DNA of 64,000 nucleotides from Streptomyces spongiicola (GTDB lineage Bacteria; Actinomycetota; Actinomycetes; Streptomycetales; Streptomycetaceae). Below are positions 25,938-35,485 of this stretch, in pieces. The stretch's first letter is position 1. Each line of letters starts with the position of its first letter. Both the position numbers and the translations under genes were made by a program. The stretch is taken from positions 1,995,001-2,059,000 of the forward strand of contig NZ_CP029254.1 in NCBI RefSeq assembly GCF_003122365.1, given 5' to 3'. The notes beneath the pieces were generated by a model. The model saw nothing but the letters and a program-made list of their open reading frames with translations, did no database searches and was not told where the DNA came from.

Positions 25938-27029
25938 CTACCGGTCCGAGGAGAAGCGGATCGCGCCCGCCGGGAGGGTCGCGTCGCACCAGACCCGAAC
26001 CCCGTCGCGCAGTTCGTTGTCGGCGCCGACGACCGCGCCGTCGCCGACGACCGTGTCCGTGAGGACCGTACGGGCGCCCACCCGCGCGCCCGCGCCGACG
26101 AGCGAGTCCGTGATCACCGCGCCGGCCTCGACCACCGCGCCGGCCAGGAGGGTGCTGCCGCTGATCCGGGCGCCCTCGCCCACGGCGGCGCCCTCCCCCA
26201 CGACCGTTCCCCCGGTCAGCTTGGCGTCGGCGGCGACCTTGGCGGTCGGCAGGACGAGGCGGTCCCCGCAGCGGCCCGGCACCGCCGGGGACGGGGCCCG
26301 GCCGAGCACGAGATCGGCGGAGCCGCGGACGAACGCCTGCGGGGTGCCGAGGTCCAGCCAGTACGTGGAGTCGACCATGCCCTGGAGGTGGGCCCCGGAA
26401 CTCAGCAGCTCGGGGAAGGTCTCGCGCTCGACGGACACCGGCCGGCCCTCGGGGATGCGGTCGATGACGGAACGGCGGAACACGTAGGCGCCGGCGTTGA
26501 TCTGGTCGGTGACGATCTCCTCGGGTGTCTGCGGTTTCTCCAGGAACGCCGTGACCCTGCCGGTGTCGTCCGTGGGGACCAGGCCGAAGGCGCGCGGGTC
26601 CTCGACCCGGGTCAGATGGAGTGACACCTCGGCCCCCGAGGACCGGTGGGTGTCGACGAGGGCCCGGATGTCCAGCCCCGTGAGGATGTCCCCGTTGAAG
26701 ACGAGCACCGGGTCGTCCGGACCGGACCGCAGCCGGGAGGCGACGTTCCGGATCGCCCCGCCGGTGCCGAGCGGTTCCGCCTCGGTGACGTACTCCAGAT
26801 GCAGACCGAGCGACGAGCCGTCGCCGAAGTACGGCTCGAAGACTTCCGCCAGGTACGACGTCGCCAGCACGATGTGCTCGACACCCGCGGCGCGCGCCCG
26901 CACCAGCTGGTGTGTGAGGAACGGCACCCCCGCCGCCGGGACCATGGGCTTCGGCGTGTTCACGGTGAGTGGGCGAAGTCGTGTGCCTTTGCCGCCGACC
27001 AGAAGGATCGCTTCTTGGGCCTGGGTCAA
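25938..27029 (-). CDS. NDP-sugar pyrophosphorylase (probable mannose-1-phosphate guanylyltransferase)
   Basis: 363 aa. The nucleotidyltransferase domain has the 'LLVGGKGTRLRPLTVNTPKP' loop, 'VLVFNGDILTGLDI' and 'TYWLDLGTPQAF'. The C-terminal third (about 250-363) is a left-handed beta-helix of hexapeptide repeats, seen as many V-G-x-G-A steps. With manA and manB in the same neighbourhood, GTP and mannose-1-phosphate are the likely substrates, but glucose-1-phosphate or other sugars cannot be excluded. TTG 27029 places the start next to the conserved 'EAILLVGGKG'; ATG 27113 would add 28 residues foreign to the family. Confidence 0.85.
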   Translation of the reverse strand: MTQAQEAILLVGGKGTRLRPLTVNTPKPMVPAAGVPFLTHQLVRARAAGVEHIVLATSYLAEVFEPYFGDGSSLGLHLEYVTEAEPLGTGGAIRNVASRLRSGPDDPVLVFNGDILTGLDIRALVDTHRSSGAEVSLHLTRVEDPRAFGLVPTDDTGRVTAFLEKPQTPEEIVTDQINAGAYVFRRSVIDRIPEGRPVSVERETFPELLSSGAHLQGMVDSTYWLDLGTPQAFVRGSADLVLGRAPSPAVPGRCGDRLVLPTAKVAADAKLTGGTVVGEGAAVGEGARISGSTLLAGAVVEAGAVITDSLVGAGARVGARTVLTDTVVGDGAVVGADNELRDGVRVWCDATLPAGAIRFSSDR

Positions 27030-27164
27030 TGCCTTCTCTGCTTCCTGCTGGGGCCGGGCGATTCGTGCGTATGACCGGCCAGTGTATGCAGCCTGTGCGT
27101 ACGTATGCGGCACCGCCGGACCAAACGGTCCGGCGGACGCGCGGTATGACGGCGGGTGGGGTTC

Positions 27165-28784
27165 TCAGCGGCCCTGGAGTCTGGCCGCGACCGTGCGGAC
27201 CGTGCCGAGTCGGCCGTAGAGGAGGGCGCCCGGGCAGTCGGTGGGAAATCCGTCCCGGTGCCCGGAGATGACGTTGAGCTTTGCCTTCGCCCCCTTCGCA
27301 TACCTGTTGCCGCCACCCGATGTCAGATAGGTCGTTGACATCGGGTCGCCCCCGAAGAGCCCGAGCTTCCACGCGGTGAGTTTGGCGATGGCGTCCACCG
27401 CGGCCCTGGGCGGGGCGGTCGAACTGTACGTTCCGAGCAGGGCGATTCCCATGCTGTTCGCGTTGAAACCACGGGTATGCGCACCGAGGACCGGTTTGAC
27501 CACGCCTCCCGCTCTGCCTTCGTAGATGTTTCCGCACTTGTCGACGGCGAAGTTGTAGCCGATGTCACGCCAGCCGCTGCTCTCCACGTGGTAGCGGTAG
27601 ATACTGCGCAGGACGGAGGCCGACTGGGCGCAGGTGAACCGGTTGCCCGTGGCGGTGTGGTGGACGAAGGCGGCCCGGACGGTCGTCGTGTAGACGAACT
27701 GCTTCTCGCGCAGCGCCTCGTCGGCGCCCCAGCCCTTTCGCGTGACGATGCCGGGCCGCGGTCCGACGTACGGCTGGGCGAAGCCGTACGCCATGGCCTG
27801 CGCCTCCGTCTCCGCCTTGGTCATCGGGAGGATCGCGTCGGCGCCGAGCGGCGCGAGGCCCGCGTTGACCGCGGAGGCCGCGGCGGACTCGGGTGTGAGT
27901 GACGCGGCGAGGGCGGGATCGAGCACCGTCCCCGGCGGTTCCTCGTACAGGCCTTCGCCGGGTACGGGGATCTCGGGCCTCTCCGGGCGGGGGTTCAGCA
28001 GCGCGGGATTCGGCGGCGCGGGCATCACCGGTACGGGCATCACCGGTACGGGCATCACCGGCGCAGGCATCACCGGCGCAGGCATCACCGGCGCAGGCAT
28101 CACCGGCGCGGGCATCACCGGTACGGGCATCACCGGTACGGGCATCACCGGCGCAGGCATCACCGGCGCGGGCATCACCGGGCTGCCGGGCTGGGGGACT
28201 TCCGAATGCGGGACTCCCTGCCGGGGGCCGCCCGGCCGCGAAACCTCCGATAGCCCGTCGCCCGGGTCGACGAGTTCCAGCCGGAGGCCGCCCGGAAGGG
28301 GTGGCGTGGCGGAGCGGGGCGCACCCGGAGCCGGCTCGGGCCGGACCCGGACCGCGACGGCGTCCGAGGCACCGACCCACAGGGGAGCGGTCGCGCCGCG
28401 CACCGTGCCGGCGGCCCGCTCCGGGGAGCCGGGGTCCGGGGCGTGTTCGGCGTCGTGGTTCTCCACGTCCTGCCACTGCGACCACTCACCCGAACCGGTG
28501 GCGCGGGTGCGGACCTGGACGGAGGCGTGGAGTTCGCTGTCCGGGTCCTCCCAGACGACGCCCAGGAGGGAGAACGGGCGGGTCTCGCGCTGCGGCAGCC
28601 CCCGGACGGCCGCCGCCCCGCCGGCCGAACGCTCCTGGCCGGGCAGCGGGACCAGGGGCAACGACTGTGTCGAGCCCGGGGCATCCGGTACGCGGGACGC
28701 CGCGGAGGCCTGGGGGGCGAGCGCGGGGAGAACGAGGGCGGCGGTACAGGCGGCACCGATGGACGAGGCGAAGTAGGCACGCAT
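27165..28784 (-). CDS. Secreted N-acetylmuramoyl-L-alanine amidase, PGRP type, with PVMPA repeat
   Basis: 539 aa. A signal peptide (1-30, ending about 'APQASA') is followed by a beta-rich region, a spacer with eleven PVMP(A/V) units (about 200-255), and a peptidoglycan-recognition/amidase domain from about 350. Zinc ligands are likely in 'FVHHTATGN', the 'GAHTRGFN' region and 'SGHRDGFPTDCPG', and 'YRYHVESSGWRDIGYNF' is a PGRP signature. It would cut the amide bond between muramic acid and the stem peptide outside the cell. ATG 28784 follows GAGGAT. It is divergent from the TIGR03089 gene. Confidence 0.9.
   Translation of the reverse strand: MRAYFASSIGAACTAALVLPALAPQASAASRVPDAPGSTQSLPLVPLPGQERSAGGAAAVRGLPQRETRPFSLLGVVWEDPDSELHASVQVRTRATGSGEWSQWQDVENHDAEHAPDPGSPERAAGTVRGATAPLWVGASDAVAVRVRPEPAPGAPRSATPPLPGGLRLELVDPGDGLSEVSRPGGPRQGVPHSEVPQPGSPVMPAPVMPAPVMPVPVMPVPVMPAPVMPAPVMPAPVMPAPVMPVPVMPVPVMPAPPNPALLNPRPERPEIPVPGEGLYEEPPGTVLDPALAASLTPESAAASAVNAGLAPLGADAILPMTKAETEAQAMAYGFAQPYVGPRPGIVTRKGWGADEALREKQFVYTTTVRAAFVHHTATGNRFTCAQSASVLRSIYRYHVESSGWRDIGYNFAVDKCGNIYEGRAGGVVKPVLGAHTRGFNANSMGIALLGTYSSTAPPRAAVDAIAKLTAWKLGLFGGDPMSTTYLTSGGGNRYAKGAKAKLNVISGHRDGFPTDCPGALLYGRLGTVRTVAARLQGR
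28021..28185. repeat. 15-bp tandem repeat x11 (codes PVMPA/PVMPV)
   Basis: Eleven copies of GGCATCACCGGCGCG or GGCATCACCGGTACG, in phase with codons. On the coding strand the unit order is A A V V A A A A V V A, so a multi-unit block seems to have been duplicated. Confidence 0.95.
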
Positions 28785-28912
28785 GGCACGATCCTCGGGC
28801 GGCCTCGGGACACCCGCCCGCCGGGAACGCGGGGGCACGGTCGGCCCGTCCGGGGGACGGTGTCACCGGGACGGCGGCACCCGCGCGGCGGCCGCGGCGT
28901 ACCCTTGCGCGG

Positions 28913-29665
28913 GTGAACGCCAGCGACCGCACCCCAGCCGACCTGCTGCGATCCGCGCTCGCCGCGGACCCCGCACGCCCTCTGGTCACCTTCTACGACG
29001 ACGCCACCGGTGAGCGCGTGGAATTGTCCGTTGCCACCTTCACCAACTGGGTGGCCAAGACGGCGAACCTTCTCCAGGACGGCCTGTCCGCCGGGCCCGG
29101 CGACCGGCTCGCCCTGCTGCTGCCCGCCCACTGGCAGGCCGCGGTGTGGCTGCTCGCCTGCTCCTCCGTGGGAGTCGTCGCGGACGTCGGCGGCGACCCG
29201 GCGGCCGCGGACCTGGTCGTGAGCGGCCCGGACACACTCGACACGGCCCGCGCCTGCTCCGGCGAGCGGATCGCGCTGGCGCTGCGCCCGCTCGGCGGCC
29301 GGTTCCCGCAGGCGCCGGAGGGCTTTGTCGACTACGCGGTCGAGGTACCCGGCCAGGGCGACCGCTTCGCACCTTATGTACCGGTTGACGCCGACGCCGC
29401 CGCACTCACCGTCGCGGGCGCGGAGTTCACCGGGGCGCAACTCGTGGAGCGCGCCCGTGCGGACGCCGGCGAGCTGGGCCTGGCGCCGGGTTCCCGGCTG
29501 CTGTCCGGACGCGGGTACGCGACCTGGGAGGGACTGTCCGCCGGACTGTACGCACCACTCGCGTCCGGCGGCTCGGTCGTGCTCTGCCGGAACCTGGACC
29601 GGCTGCCGGCGGAGGACCTGGCGAAGCGAGTCGAGAGCGAGCGGGTGACGGGCACGGCGGTCTGA
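28913..29665 (+). CDS. TIGR03089 family protein
   Basis: 250 aa. It resembles a shortened AMP-binding (acyl-adenylate) enzyme: 'ADPARPLVTFYDDATGERVE' opens the protein, as in the first domain of adenylating enzymes, and 'GDRLALLLPAHWQAAVWLLA' follows. The ATP-loop and the C-terminal lid of real adenylating enzymes are not present, so catalytic activity is doubtful. The family is actinobacterial and usually next to LCP genes. GTG 28913 is the start; the frame is open upstream through the amidase gene but as antisense. Confidence 0.75.
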   Translation: MNASDRTPADLLRSALAADPARPLVTFYDDATGERVELSVATFTNWVAKTANLLQDGLSAGPGDRLALLLPAHWQAAVWLLACSSVGVVADVGGDPAAADLVVSGPDTLDTARACSGERIALALRPLGGRFPQAPEGFVDYAVEVPGQGDRFAPYVPVDADAAALTVAGAEFTGAQLVERARADAGELGLAPGSRLLSGRGYATWEGLSAGLYAPLASGGSVVLCRNLDRLPAEDLAKRVESERVTGTAV

Positions 29666-30124
29666 GCCGCGTCCTCCGGCGGTCCGACCCGCGGCCTCCG
29701 GCGGCCTGACCCGCGGCCTCCGGCCGTCCCGGCGCCCTCGCGTGACCGGCGGAGCGGGGCGGAGCGGGGCGGAGCGGGGCGGAGCGAGGCGCCCTCGGCC
29801 TTCAGGCGCCTGGCGCCTGGGTGCCCTGTCGGCGCACTCATGCCCCGCGTGGCCCCGGCCCGGAGCCGCCCACCCGGCCGGAAGCTCGGCCGCCCCCCAT
29901 CTCCCGCCCCAACTCTCCCGCCCCGGCTCTCCCGTCCCAACCTCCCGAGCCATGCCGTCCGCACCGCCCTGACCTGCGGCGTCGGATGCAGAGTTCCGCG
30001 GAGTTCACCCGTTCGGCCCAGTGCGCCCCGGGCCCGCAGGCCACGGCGGCGGGTCCGGTGGATCATCGGCGGTGGGTACCGCGATCGCGCGATCGCGATC
30101 GACCACCGGGAGGACGGACACCAC
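29666..30124. repeat. Gap with 10-bp tandem repeat before the first LCP gene
   Basis: No gene in 460 bases. GGAGCGGGGC is repeated four times at 29751-29790, and imperfect 'CCGCGGCCTCCGGCGG' repeats occur at 29668-29725. The end of the gap ('GCGATCGCGCGATCGCGATC', 30080-30100) is a striking GCGATCGC-rich stretch close to the start of the LCP gene. Confidence 0.6.
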
Positions 30125-31402
30125 GTGACCGACAGCGCCGGCACGCCCCCCGAACCGGACGACACCGCGGACCGCGCCGCCGGTGACGGATCCGGTGCGG
30201 GCGGCGGGAGGCACCGGGGCGACCGGAGGAAGCGGACCGGGAGGGGGAGGAAGCGGACCGGGAGGGGGAGGCAGCGGACCGGAAGGAGGCGGCGGCGGAG
30301 CCTGCGATGGGCCGCGCTGGGCGTCTCGCTCCTCGTCCTGGTGGTCTCGGGTGTCGGCTGGTGGCTGTACCGCAGGCTCGAGGGCAACATCACGACGGAC
30401 CTGACCGCCGTGGAGGAGCTGGAGCGCTACGACAGGGAGCGCCCGCTGCCCGCCCCGCACGGCGCACGGAACATCCTGCTCATCGGCTCCGACAGCCGCG
30501 CCGGCGCCGAGAACCGCAAGTACGGCCGGGACAAGGGCGTCCAGCACTCCGACACCACGATCCTGCTGCACATCGCCGGCGACCGCCGCAGTGTGACCGC
30601 GGTGTCCGTGCCGCGCGACCTCCTGGTCGACATCCCGAGCTGCCGCACCGCCCAGGGCACCCGCAACCCGGCCCGGCACGCCCAGTTCAACTCGGCCTTC
30701 GCCATCGGCGGGGCGGCGTGCACGATCCGCACCGTCGAGCGGCTCACGGGCGTCCGGATCGACCACCACGTGGTCGTCGACTTCCACGGCTTCAAGAGCA
30801 TGGTCGACGCCGTGGGCGGGGTGACGGTGTGCCTGCCGGCGGCCGTCGACGACCGGGACGCCCGGCTGAAGCTGGGTGCCGGGAGGCACACGCTGGACGG
30901 AGAGCGGGCCCTCGGCTACGTCCGCGCCCGCAAGTCCCTCGGCAACGGCAGCGACACCGAACGCATGGACCGGCAGCAGCAGTTCCTCGGCGCACTGTTC
31001 GACAAGGTGCAGAGCAACGGGGTGCTGCTGAACCCGGCCCGCCTCTATCCCGTACTCGACGCGGCGACCAAGGCGCTGACCACCGATCCGGGCCTGGACT
31101 CCCTCAAGGACCTGTTCGACCTCGCCCGCTCGCTGCGCGGGGTGCCCACGGAGCGCGTGCGGTTCCTCACCGTGCCGCGCCGTTCGCACCCGTACGACCC
31201 CAACCGCGACGTCCTCGCGCAGCCGGCGGCGAGCCGCCTCTTCGAGCGGTTGCGGAAGGACGCACCGGTGCGTGTAGTGCCCAAGGAGACGACGACGAGC
31301 GCCAGCGGCGACACGGAACGTGACACCTCCACCGGGTCGCAGAATCCGTCCGCGACCCCCACGTTCTCCGGCACCAACGCCACGTCGGCCAGGTGCGGGT
31401 AA
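30125..31402 (+). CDS. LCP (LytR-CpsA-Psr) family protein 1
   Basis: 425 aa. Cytoplasmic N-terminus very rich in Arg/Lys/Gly (29-61), one membrane helix (about 62-82), then an extracellular LCP domain. Key motifs are 'NILLIGSDSRAG', 'SDTTILLHI', 'AVSVPRDLLVDIP' with the conserved Arg-Asp, and 'GALGYVRAR'-type end of domain ('RALGYVRARKSLG'). LCP enzymes transfer lipid-linked glycopolymers to peptidoglycan. No LytR_C domain is visible; the tail is Ser/Thr-rich. GTG 30125 follows GGGAGG at good spacing. First of five LCP genes in 11 kb. Confidence 0.9.
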   Translation: MTDSAGTPPEPDDTADRAAGDGSGAGGGRHRGDRRKRTGRGRKRTGRGRQRTGRRRRRSLRWAALGVSLLVLVVSGVGWWLYRRLEGNITTDLTAVEELERYDRERPLPAPHGARNILLIGSDSRAGAENRKYGRDKGVQHSDTTILLHIAGDRRSVTAVSVPRDLLVDIPSCRTAQGTRNPARHAQFNSAFAIGGAACTIRTVERLTGVRIDHHVVVDFHGFKSMVDAVGGVTVCLPAAVDDRDARLKLGAGRHTLDGERALGYVRARKSLGNGSDTERMDRQQQFLGALFDKVQSNGVLLNPARLYPVLDAATKALTTDPGLDSLKDLFDLARSLRGVPTERVRFLTVPRRSHPYDPNRDVLAQPAASRLFERLRKDAPVRVVPKETTTSASGDTERDTSTGSQNPSATPTFSGTNATSARCG

Positions 31403-31634
31403 AGCACTGTCCAAAGAGTCACCGGCGGTCCATGTGGATTGAGTGGATTGCCCGGTTGTAAGGAGCGTGGAATTTGCCACGGACGTCGCCCCGCGCTGAA
31501 CTGGGCGGATAGTGTGACGCGATCCGGTACATCCGGCCTCCCTGGCCGAGGACGCACACCACCGGACCGAGGAACCGAGCGTCTCCCGGGGGGAGGGGCG
31601 CCGCGCGTGGCACCGACGGAGGACTCAAGCAACC
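31403..31634 (+). promoter_or_regulatory. Promoter region of LCP 2
   Basis: A 230-base gap with lower G+C at 31405-31480. It contains an inverted repeat CGTGG-AATTTG-CCACG (31466-31481) and a TAGTGT -10-like box near 31512 without a clear -35. It may carry the promoter of the second LCP gene and an operator. Confidence 0.35.
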
Positions 31635-33374
31635 GTGGATGCGCAGAGCCGTGGGCAGGCGGACGACATCGACCCCGCCGACCAGTGGGTACTGAACCCG
31701 CAGACGGGTAACTACGAACTGCGACTGGACCGTTCCGCTCCGAAGCCGGCCTCCCCTCGCTCCGCCGCCGCCGCTTCCCGCGGAACCGCCCGTCGCCGCG
31801 CCCCTTCCGGTGCCGCTCCCGCGGCCGCCGACGTTCCGGGGCAGCGCGGCCGGCGCTCGGCGCGCGGCGGCAGCGCCCAGGGCGGCGACGGCGGCGGGCG
31901 CGGCACTCAGCAGACCGCGGCGGGTCGCCGGAAGCGCAAACAGCAGAAGAGCAGGAACAAGAAGAAGTCGGCGGCGATGTGGACCGGCGGCGTGATGGCC
32001 TGCGTACTCGTCGCCGGCTCGGCGTTCGCGTACTACCTGTACGAGCGGCTCAACGGGAACCTCAGCACGGTGGACGTCGGTGACGCCGGCTCCAAGGGGT
32101 TCAGCAAGGACGGCCCCGTCAACATCCTCGTCCTCGGCACCGACAAGCGCACCGGCGCGGGCAACGAGGGCTACGGCGACAAGGGCAGCAGCGGGCACGC
32201 CGACACCACGTTCCTGTTCCATGTCTCCGAGGACCGCACCAACGCCACGGCGCTGAGCATTCCGCGCGACCTCATCACCGACATCCCGGACTGCCCGACG
32301 AAGCAGCCCGACGGCTCGACCAGGATAATCAGGGGCTCCCAGGGCGTACGCTTCAACGAGAGCTTCGGCGTCGGGGGCCGCGACCCGGGGTGCACGATGC
32401 GCACGGTCAAGGAGATGACCGGCGTTCCGGTCGACCACTTCATGATGGCCGACTTCAACGCGGTGAAGACCCTCTCGACCGCCGTCGGCGGCGTGGAGGT
32501 CTGCCTGGTCAACCCGATCAAGGACCGGGAGTCCAAACTGGACCTGCCGGCCGGCAAGCAGAAGGTCTCCGGCGAGGACGCCCTCGCGTTCGTCCGCAAC
32601 CGGCACGGCCTGGGCAACGAGAGCGACCTCGACCGCATCAAGCAGCAGCAGCAGTTCGTGGCGTCGATGATCCGGCAGATGAAGGAAGACACGCTGGGCA
32701 ACCCGCAGAAGATGTTCGCCGTCGCGGAGGCGGCGACCCAGGCGCTCACCGTCGACAGCGCGATCGGGGACATTCCCAAGCTGACGGCGATGGCCCAGGA
32801 ACTCGGCAAGATCGACATCAAGCACATCAGCTTCGCGACCGTGCCCGTGGTCGACAACACCGACGGCGCCACCGTCCTCCTCGACCAGGTCAGGGCACCG
32901 CAGGTGTTCAGCATGATCCAGAACGACATCTCCTTCACCGAGGTGAAGAAGAAGGAGTCGGCGGCGAAGGACCAGCAGGCCGCCCTGCTGGAGGGTCCGA
33001 GGGCCGACGCCTCCCAGGTCCGGGTCGACGTCTACAACGGCAGCGACACACCGGGGGCGGCGCAGAAGACGCTGAACTGGCTACAGGTCGAGAAGGGCGT
33101 GCTCAAGTCCACCAACAAGAGCAACGCCCCGGAGAAGAAGGACAAGACGACACTGGAGTACGCGCCGAACCAGGCCGACCAGGCCCGCAAGCTCGCGGAC
33201 CTCATGGGTCTGCCCGCCACCGCGCTCCAGCCCGGCACGGAGGACGCCGGGGACACGGAGGCCATGATCCTCACGCTCGGTGCCGACTTCAAGGGCGCGG
33301 GGGTGCCCGTCACCGCACCGGCGAAGCCGCCGGTGGACAAGGTCGAAGCAGACAAGCAGGTTTGCGCCCAGTGA
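31635..33374 (+). CDS. LCP family protein 2, with LytR_C domain
   Basis: 579 aa. The N-terminus 'DPADQWVLNPQTGNYELRL' is a conserved streptomycete tag, followed by a basic Ala/Arg/Lys region and a membrane helix at about 114-136. The LCP domain starts with 'VNILVLGTDKRTGAG' and contains 'HADTTFLFHV', 'ALSIPRDLITDIP' and 'ALAFVRNRHGLGNESDLDR'. The C-terminal LytR_C-type domain (about 458-560) begins 'QVRVDVYNGSDTPGAA'. It has the role of a wall-polymer ligase as in other LCP proteins. GTG 31635 is used; an ATG four bases later is out of frame. Confidence 0.9.
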   Translation: MDAQSRGQADDIDPADQWVLNPQTGNYELRLDRSAPKPASPRSAAAASRGTARRRAPSGAAPAAADVPGQRGRRSARGGSAQGGDGGGRGTQQTAAGRRKRKQQKSRNKKKSAAMWTGGVMACVLVAGSAFAYYLYERLNGNLSTVDVGDAGSKGFSKDGPVNILVLGTDKRTGAGNEGYGDKGSSGHADTTFLFHVSEDRTNATALSIPRDLITDIPDCPTKQPDGSTRIIRGSQGVRFNESFGVGGRDPGCTMRTVKEMTGVPVDHFMMADFNAVKTLSTAVGGVEVCLVNPIKDRESKLDLPAGKQKVSGEDALAFVRNRHGLGNESDLDRIKQQQQFVASMIRQMKEDTLGNPQKMFAVAEAATQALTVDSAIGDIPKLTAMAQELGKIDIKHISFATVPVVDNTDGATVLLDQVRAPQVFSMIQNDISFTEVKKKESAAKDQQAALLEGPRADASQVRVDVYNGSDTPGAAQKTLNWLQVEKGVLKSTNKSNAPEKKDKTTLEYAPNQADQARKLADLMGLPATALQPGTEDAGDTEAMILTLGADFKGAGVPVTAPAKPPVDKVEADKQVCAQ

Positions 33375-33423
33375 CCCCGGAACACCGGGGCGCGCGGCGC
33401 GCCTGAAGACAGGGGGACCAGGG

Positions 33424-35247
33424 GTGGGAAGGAGCAGCGTGCAAGGGGAGGACACGCGGGAGCGTGTCGGGCACGCCGGGGAGCACGGCCGGGCGGGCGG
33501 CACCGGTGTGCGGGAGCGGGACGGTTCCGCCGGCCCGGACGACGACGGGGAGGGATCCCCACCGGCGGCACCGACAGCCGGGAGCGGCGGGCGGCCGCGT
33601 CCGCTCGGCGGCACCGACAGCCCGGGAAGGCCCGGCGGCCCGGGCGGCCCGGGCGGTCGACCCGACAGCCCGGGAAGACCCGGCAACCAGGGGAGACCCG
33701 GCAGACGCCGCACGCTGCGGTGGGTCGCCTGCGTGCTCTCCCTGCTGATACTCGGTACCGCGGGTGCCGGATACCTCTACTACGAGCATCTGAACGGCAA
33801 CATCCGGACGGACGACCTCAACCTCGGCAAGAACGGGATGGCCGACCACAGGGTGAACGCCGCCGGCCAGACACCGCTGAACATCCTGCTGATCGGCTCG
33901 GACGCACGGGACTCGGCCGAGAACAAGGCGCTCGGCGGCGCCCGGGACACCTTCGACGGCCCGCCGCTGGCGGATGTGCAGATGCTGGTCCACGTCTCCG
34001 CGGACCGCAGCAACATGTCGGTGGTCAGCATGCCCCGCGACACCGTGCTGAAGATCCCGGAGTGCACGGACCGCGACGGCAAGGTGTACGAGGAGACCGG
34101 CTGGACGCTCACCAACGAGTCCCTCAGCCGCGGCGGCCCCGGCTGCACGGTGGCCACCTGGTACAAGCTCACCGGAATCACCATCGACCACTTCATGCAG
34201 GTCGACTTCGCCGGCGTGGTGTCGATGGCGGACGCGATCGGCGGCGTGCCCGTCTGCGTCAAGGACAACGTCTACTCGCGCAACAGCCGGGGGCAGGGCT
34301 CCGGCCTCAGGCTGGAGGCGGGCACGACCTCCGTCAAGGGCGAACAGGCGCTGCAGTGGCTGCGCACCCGCTACGGCTTCAGGGACGGCACCGACCTGGC
34401 CCGCACCGAGGCCCAGCACATGTACATGAACTCGATGGTGCGTGAACTGCGCAAGAGCACCAAGCTGACCGACCCCGCCAAGCTGCGGAGCCTGGCCGAG
34501 GCCGCCACCTCCGCGCTCACGGTCGACGGGGGCCTGGACACGGTGGCCAAGCTGTACGCCCTGGCCGAGGAGTTCAAGCAGGTGCCGACCGAGCGCATCA
34601 CCATGACGACGATGCCCAACTTCTACAGTCGGCGCCCAGGTTTCGCCGGCAAGGTCGAACCCCTCCAACCGGACGCCGAGCAGGTGTTCCGCATGGTGCG
34701 TGAGGACATCCCGCTCGACGGGAAGGCGTCCAGGCGCACAACGCCCGCCGCGCCCGCCGCGCCTGCCGTGCCCTCGGCGCCTGCCGTGCCCTCGGCGCCT
34801 GCTGTGCCCTCGACGCCCGAGGACCCGGCCGTCGTGGCGGGCGAGATCGGTGTGCGGGTGCAGAACGGCACGTACACCGATGAGCTGGGGGCCGCTCGGG
34901 GACGGGCCGCGGAGATCGCGAGAGTCCTCACCGGCAAGGGCTTCACCCGGGCGACGGCCGACAGCCGGACCGATCCGCAGGACCGGACGGTGGTGTTCTA
35001 CCCGAGCGCGGAGCTGGCGGGAGGTGCGCGGGCGGTGGCCAAGGCCGTCGGCCTGCCGGTCTCGTCGGTGACGCAGTCCAGCGATGTCTCGGGCGTGACG
35101 CTGGTGGTGGGCGCGGACTGGCGGGAGGGCGCCACGTACCCGGAGGACGCGGCCGGGGACGACACCAAGGCGCCGTCGTCGGCGAAGCCGCTCAACGCGG
35201 GTGACACCGGGGCCTGTATGGACGTGCAGCCGGGCTTCACCTGGTAG
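33424..35247 (+). CDS. LCP family protein 3, with LytR_C domain
   Basis: 607 aa. A disordered N-terminus with PGGPGGPGG-type collagen-like repeats (about 60-90) precedes a membrane helix (about 99-118) and an LCP domain with 'NILLIGSDARDSAENKALG', 'LADVQMLVHV', 'VVSMPRDTVLKIPEC' and 'ALQWLRTRYGFRDGTDLAR'. A linker of repeated PAVPSA units (about 440-460) leads to a LytR_C-type domain starting 'IGVRVQNGTYTDELGAARG'. The start is GTG 33424; GTG 33439, preceded by AAGGAG, is an equally possible start. It follows LCP 2 after 49 bases and is likely cotranscribed. Confidence 0.88.
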   Translation: MGRSSVQGEDTRERVGHAGEHGRAGGTGVRERDGSAGPDDDGEGSPPAAPTAGSGGRPRPLGGTDSPGRPGGPGGPGGRPDSPGRPGNQGRPGRRRTLRWVACVLSLLILGTAGAGYLYYEHLNGNIRTDDLNLGKNGMADHRVNAAGQTPLNILLIGSDARDSAENKALGGARDTFDGPPLADVQMLVHVSADRSNMSVVSMPRDTVLKIPECTDRDGKVYEETGWTLTNESLSRGGPGCTVATWYKLTGITIDHFMQVDFAGVVSMADAIGGVPVCVKDNVYSRNSRGQGSGLRLEAGTTSVKGEQALQWLRTRYGFRDGTDLARTEAQHMYMNSMVRELRKSTKLTDPAKLRSLAEAATSALTVDGGLDTVAKLYALAEEFKQVPTERITMTTMPNFYSRRPGFAGKVEPLQPDAEQVFRMVREDIPLDGKASRRTTPAAPAAPAVPSAPAVPSAPAVPSTPEDPAVVAGEIGVRVQNGTYTDELGAARGRAAEIARVLTGKGFTRATADSRTDPQDRTVVFYPSAELAGGARAVAKAVGLPVSSVTQSSDVSGVTLVVGADWREGATYPEDAAGDDTKAPSSAKPLNAGDTGACMDVQPGFTW

Positions 35248-35485
35248 CGCGGGAGGGACGGGGGGATTTCCCCGGGGGACCCCCGCCCGCCCGGGTTCCC
35301 GTACGGTCCGTTCGGCACCCGGCCGACACCCGGCCGGCAACCGATACGGCGAACTGCCCCACCGTCGGAGCGGGTCCGTCCTCAACGCGGGTCCGCGGTC
35401 GGCGCGAACCCCTCGTCAACGCGAACCCCTCGTCAACGCGGGTCCGCGGCCGGCACCGGTCCACGGCCGGCGCGGGCCCGCGGTG
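35248..35485. repeat. Convergent gap with short direct repeats
   Basis: GCGAACCCCTCGTCAAC is repeated at 35402-35436, with variants 'CAACGCGGGTCCGCGG' at 35382 and 35433. No gene and no clear terminator hairpin. Confidence 0.6.

Noticed and set aside
28021..28185. CRISPR-like array
   Set aside because: Repeats are directly adjacent 15-mers in coding phase with no spacers; it encodes a protein repeat. No other array fits CRISPR structure either.
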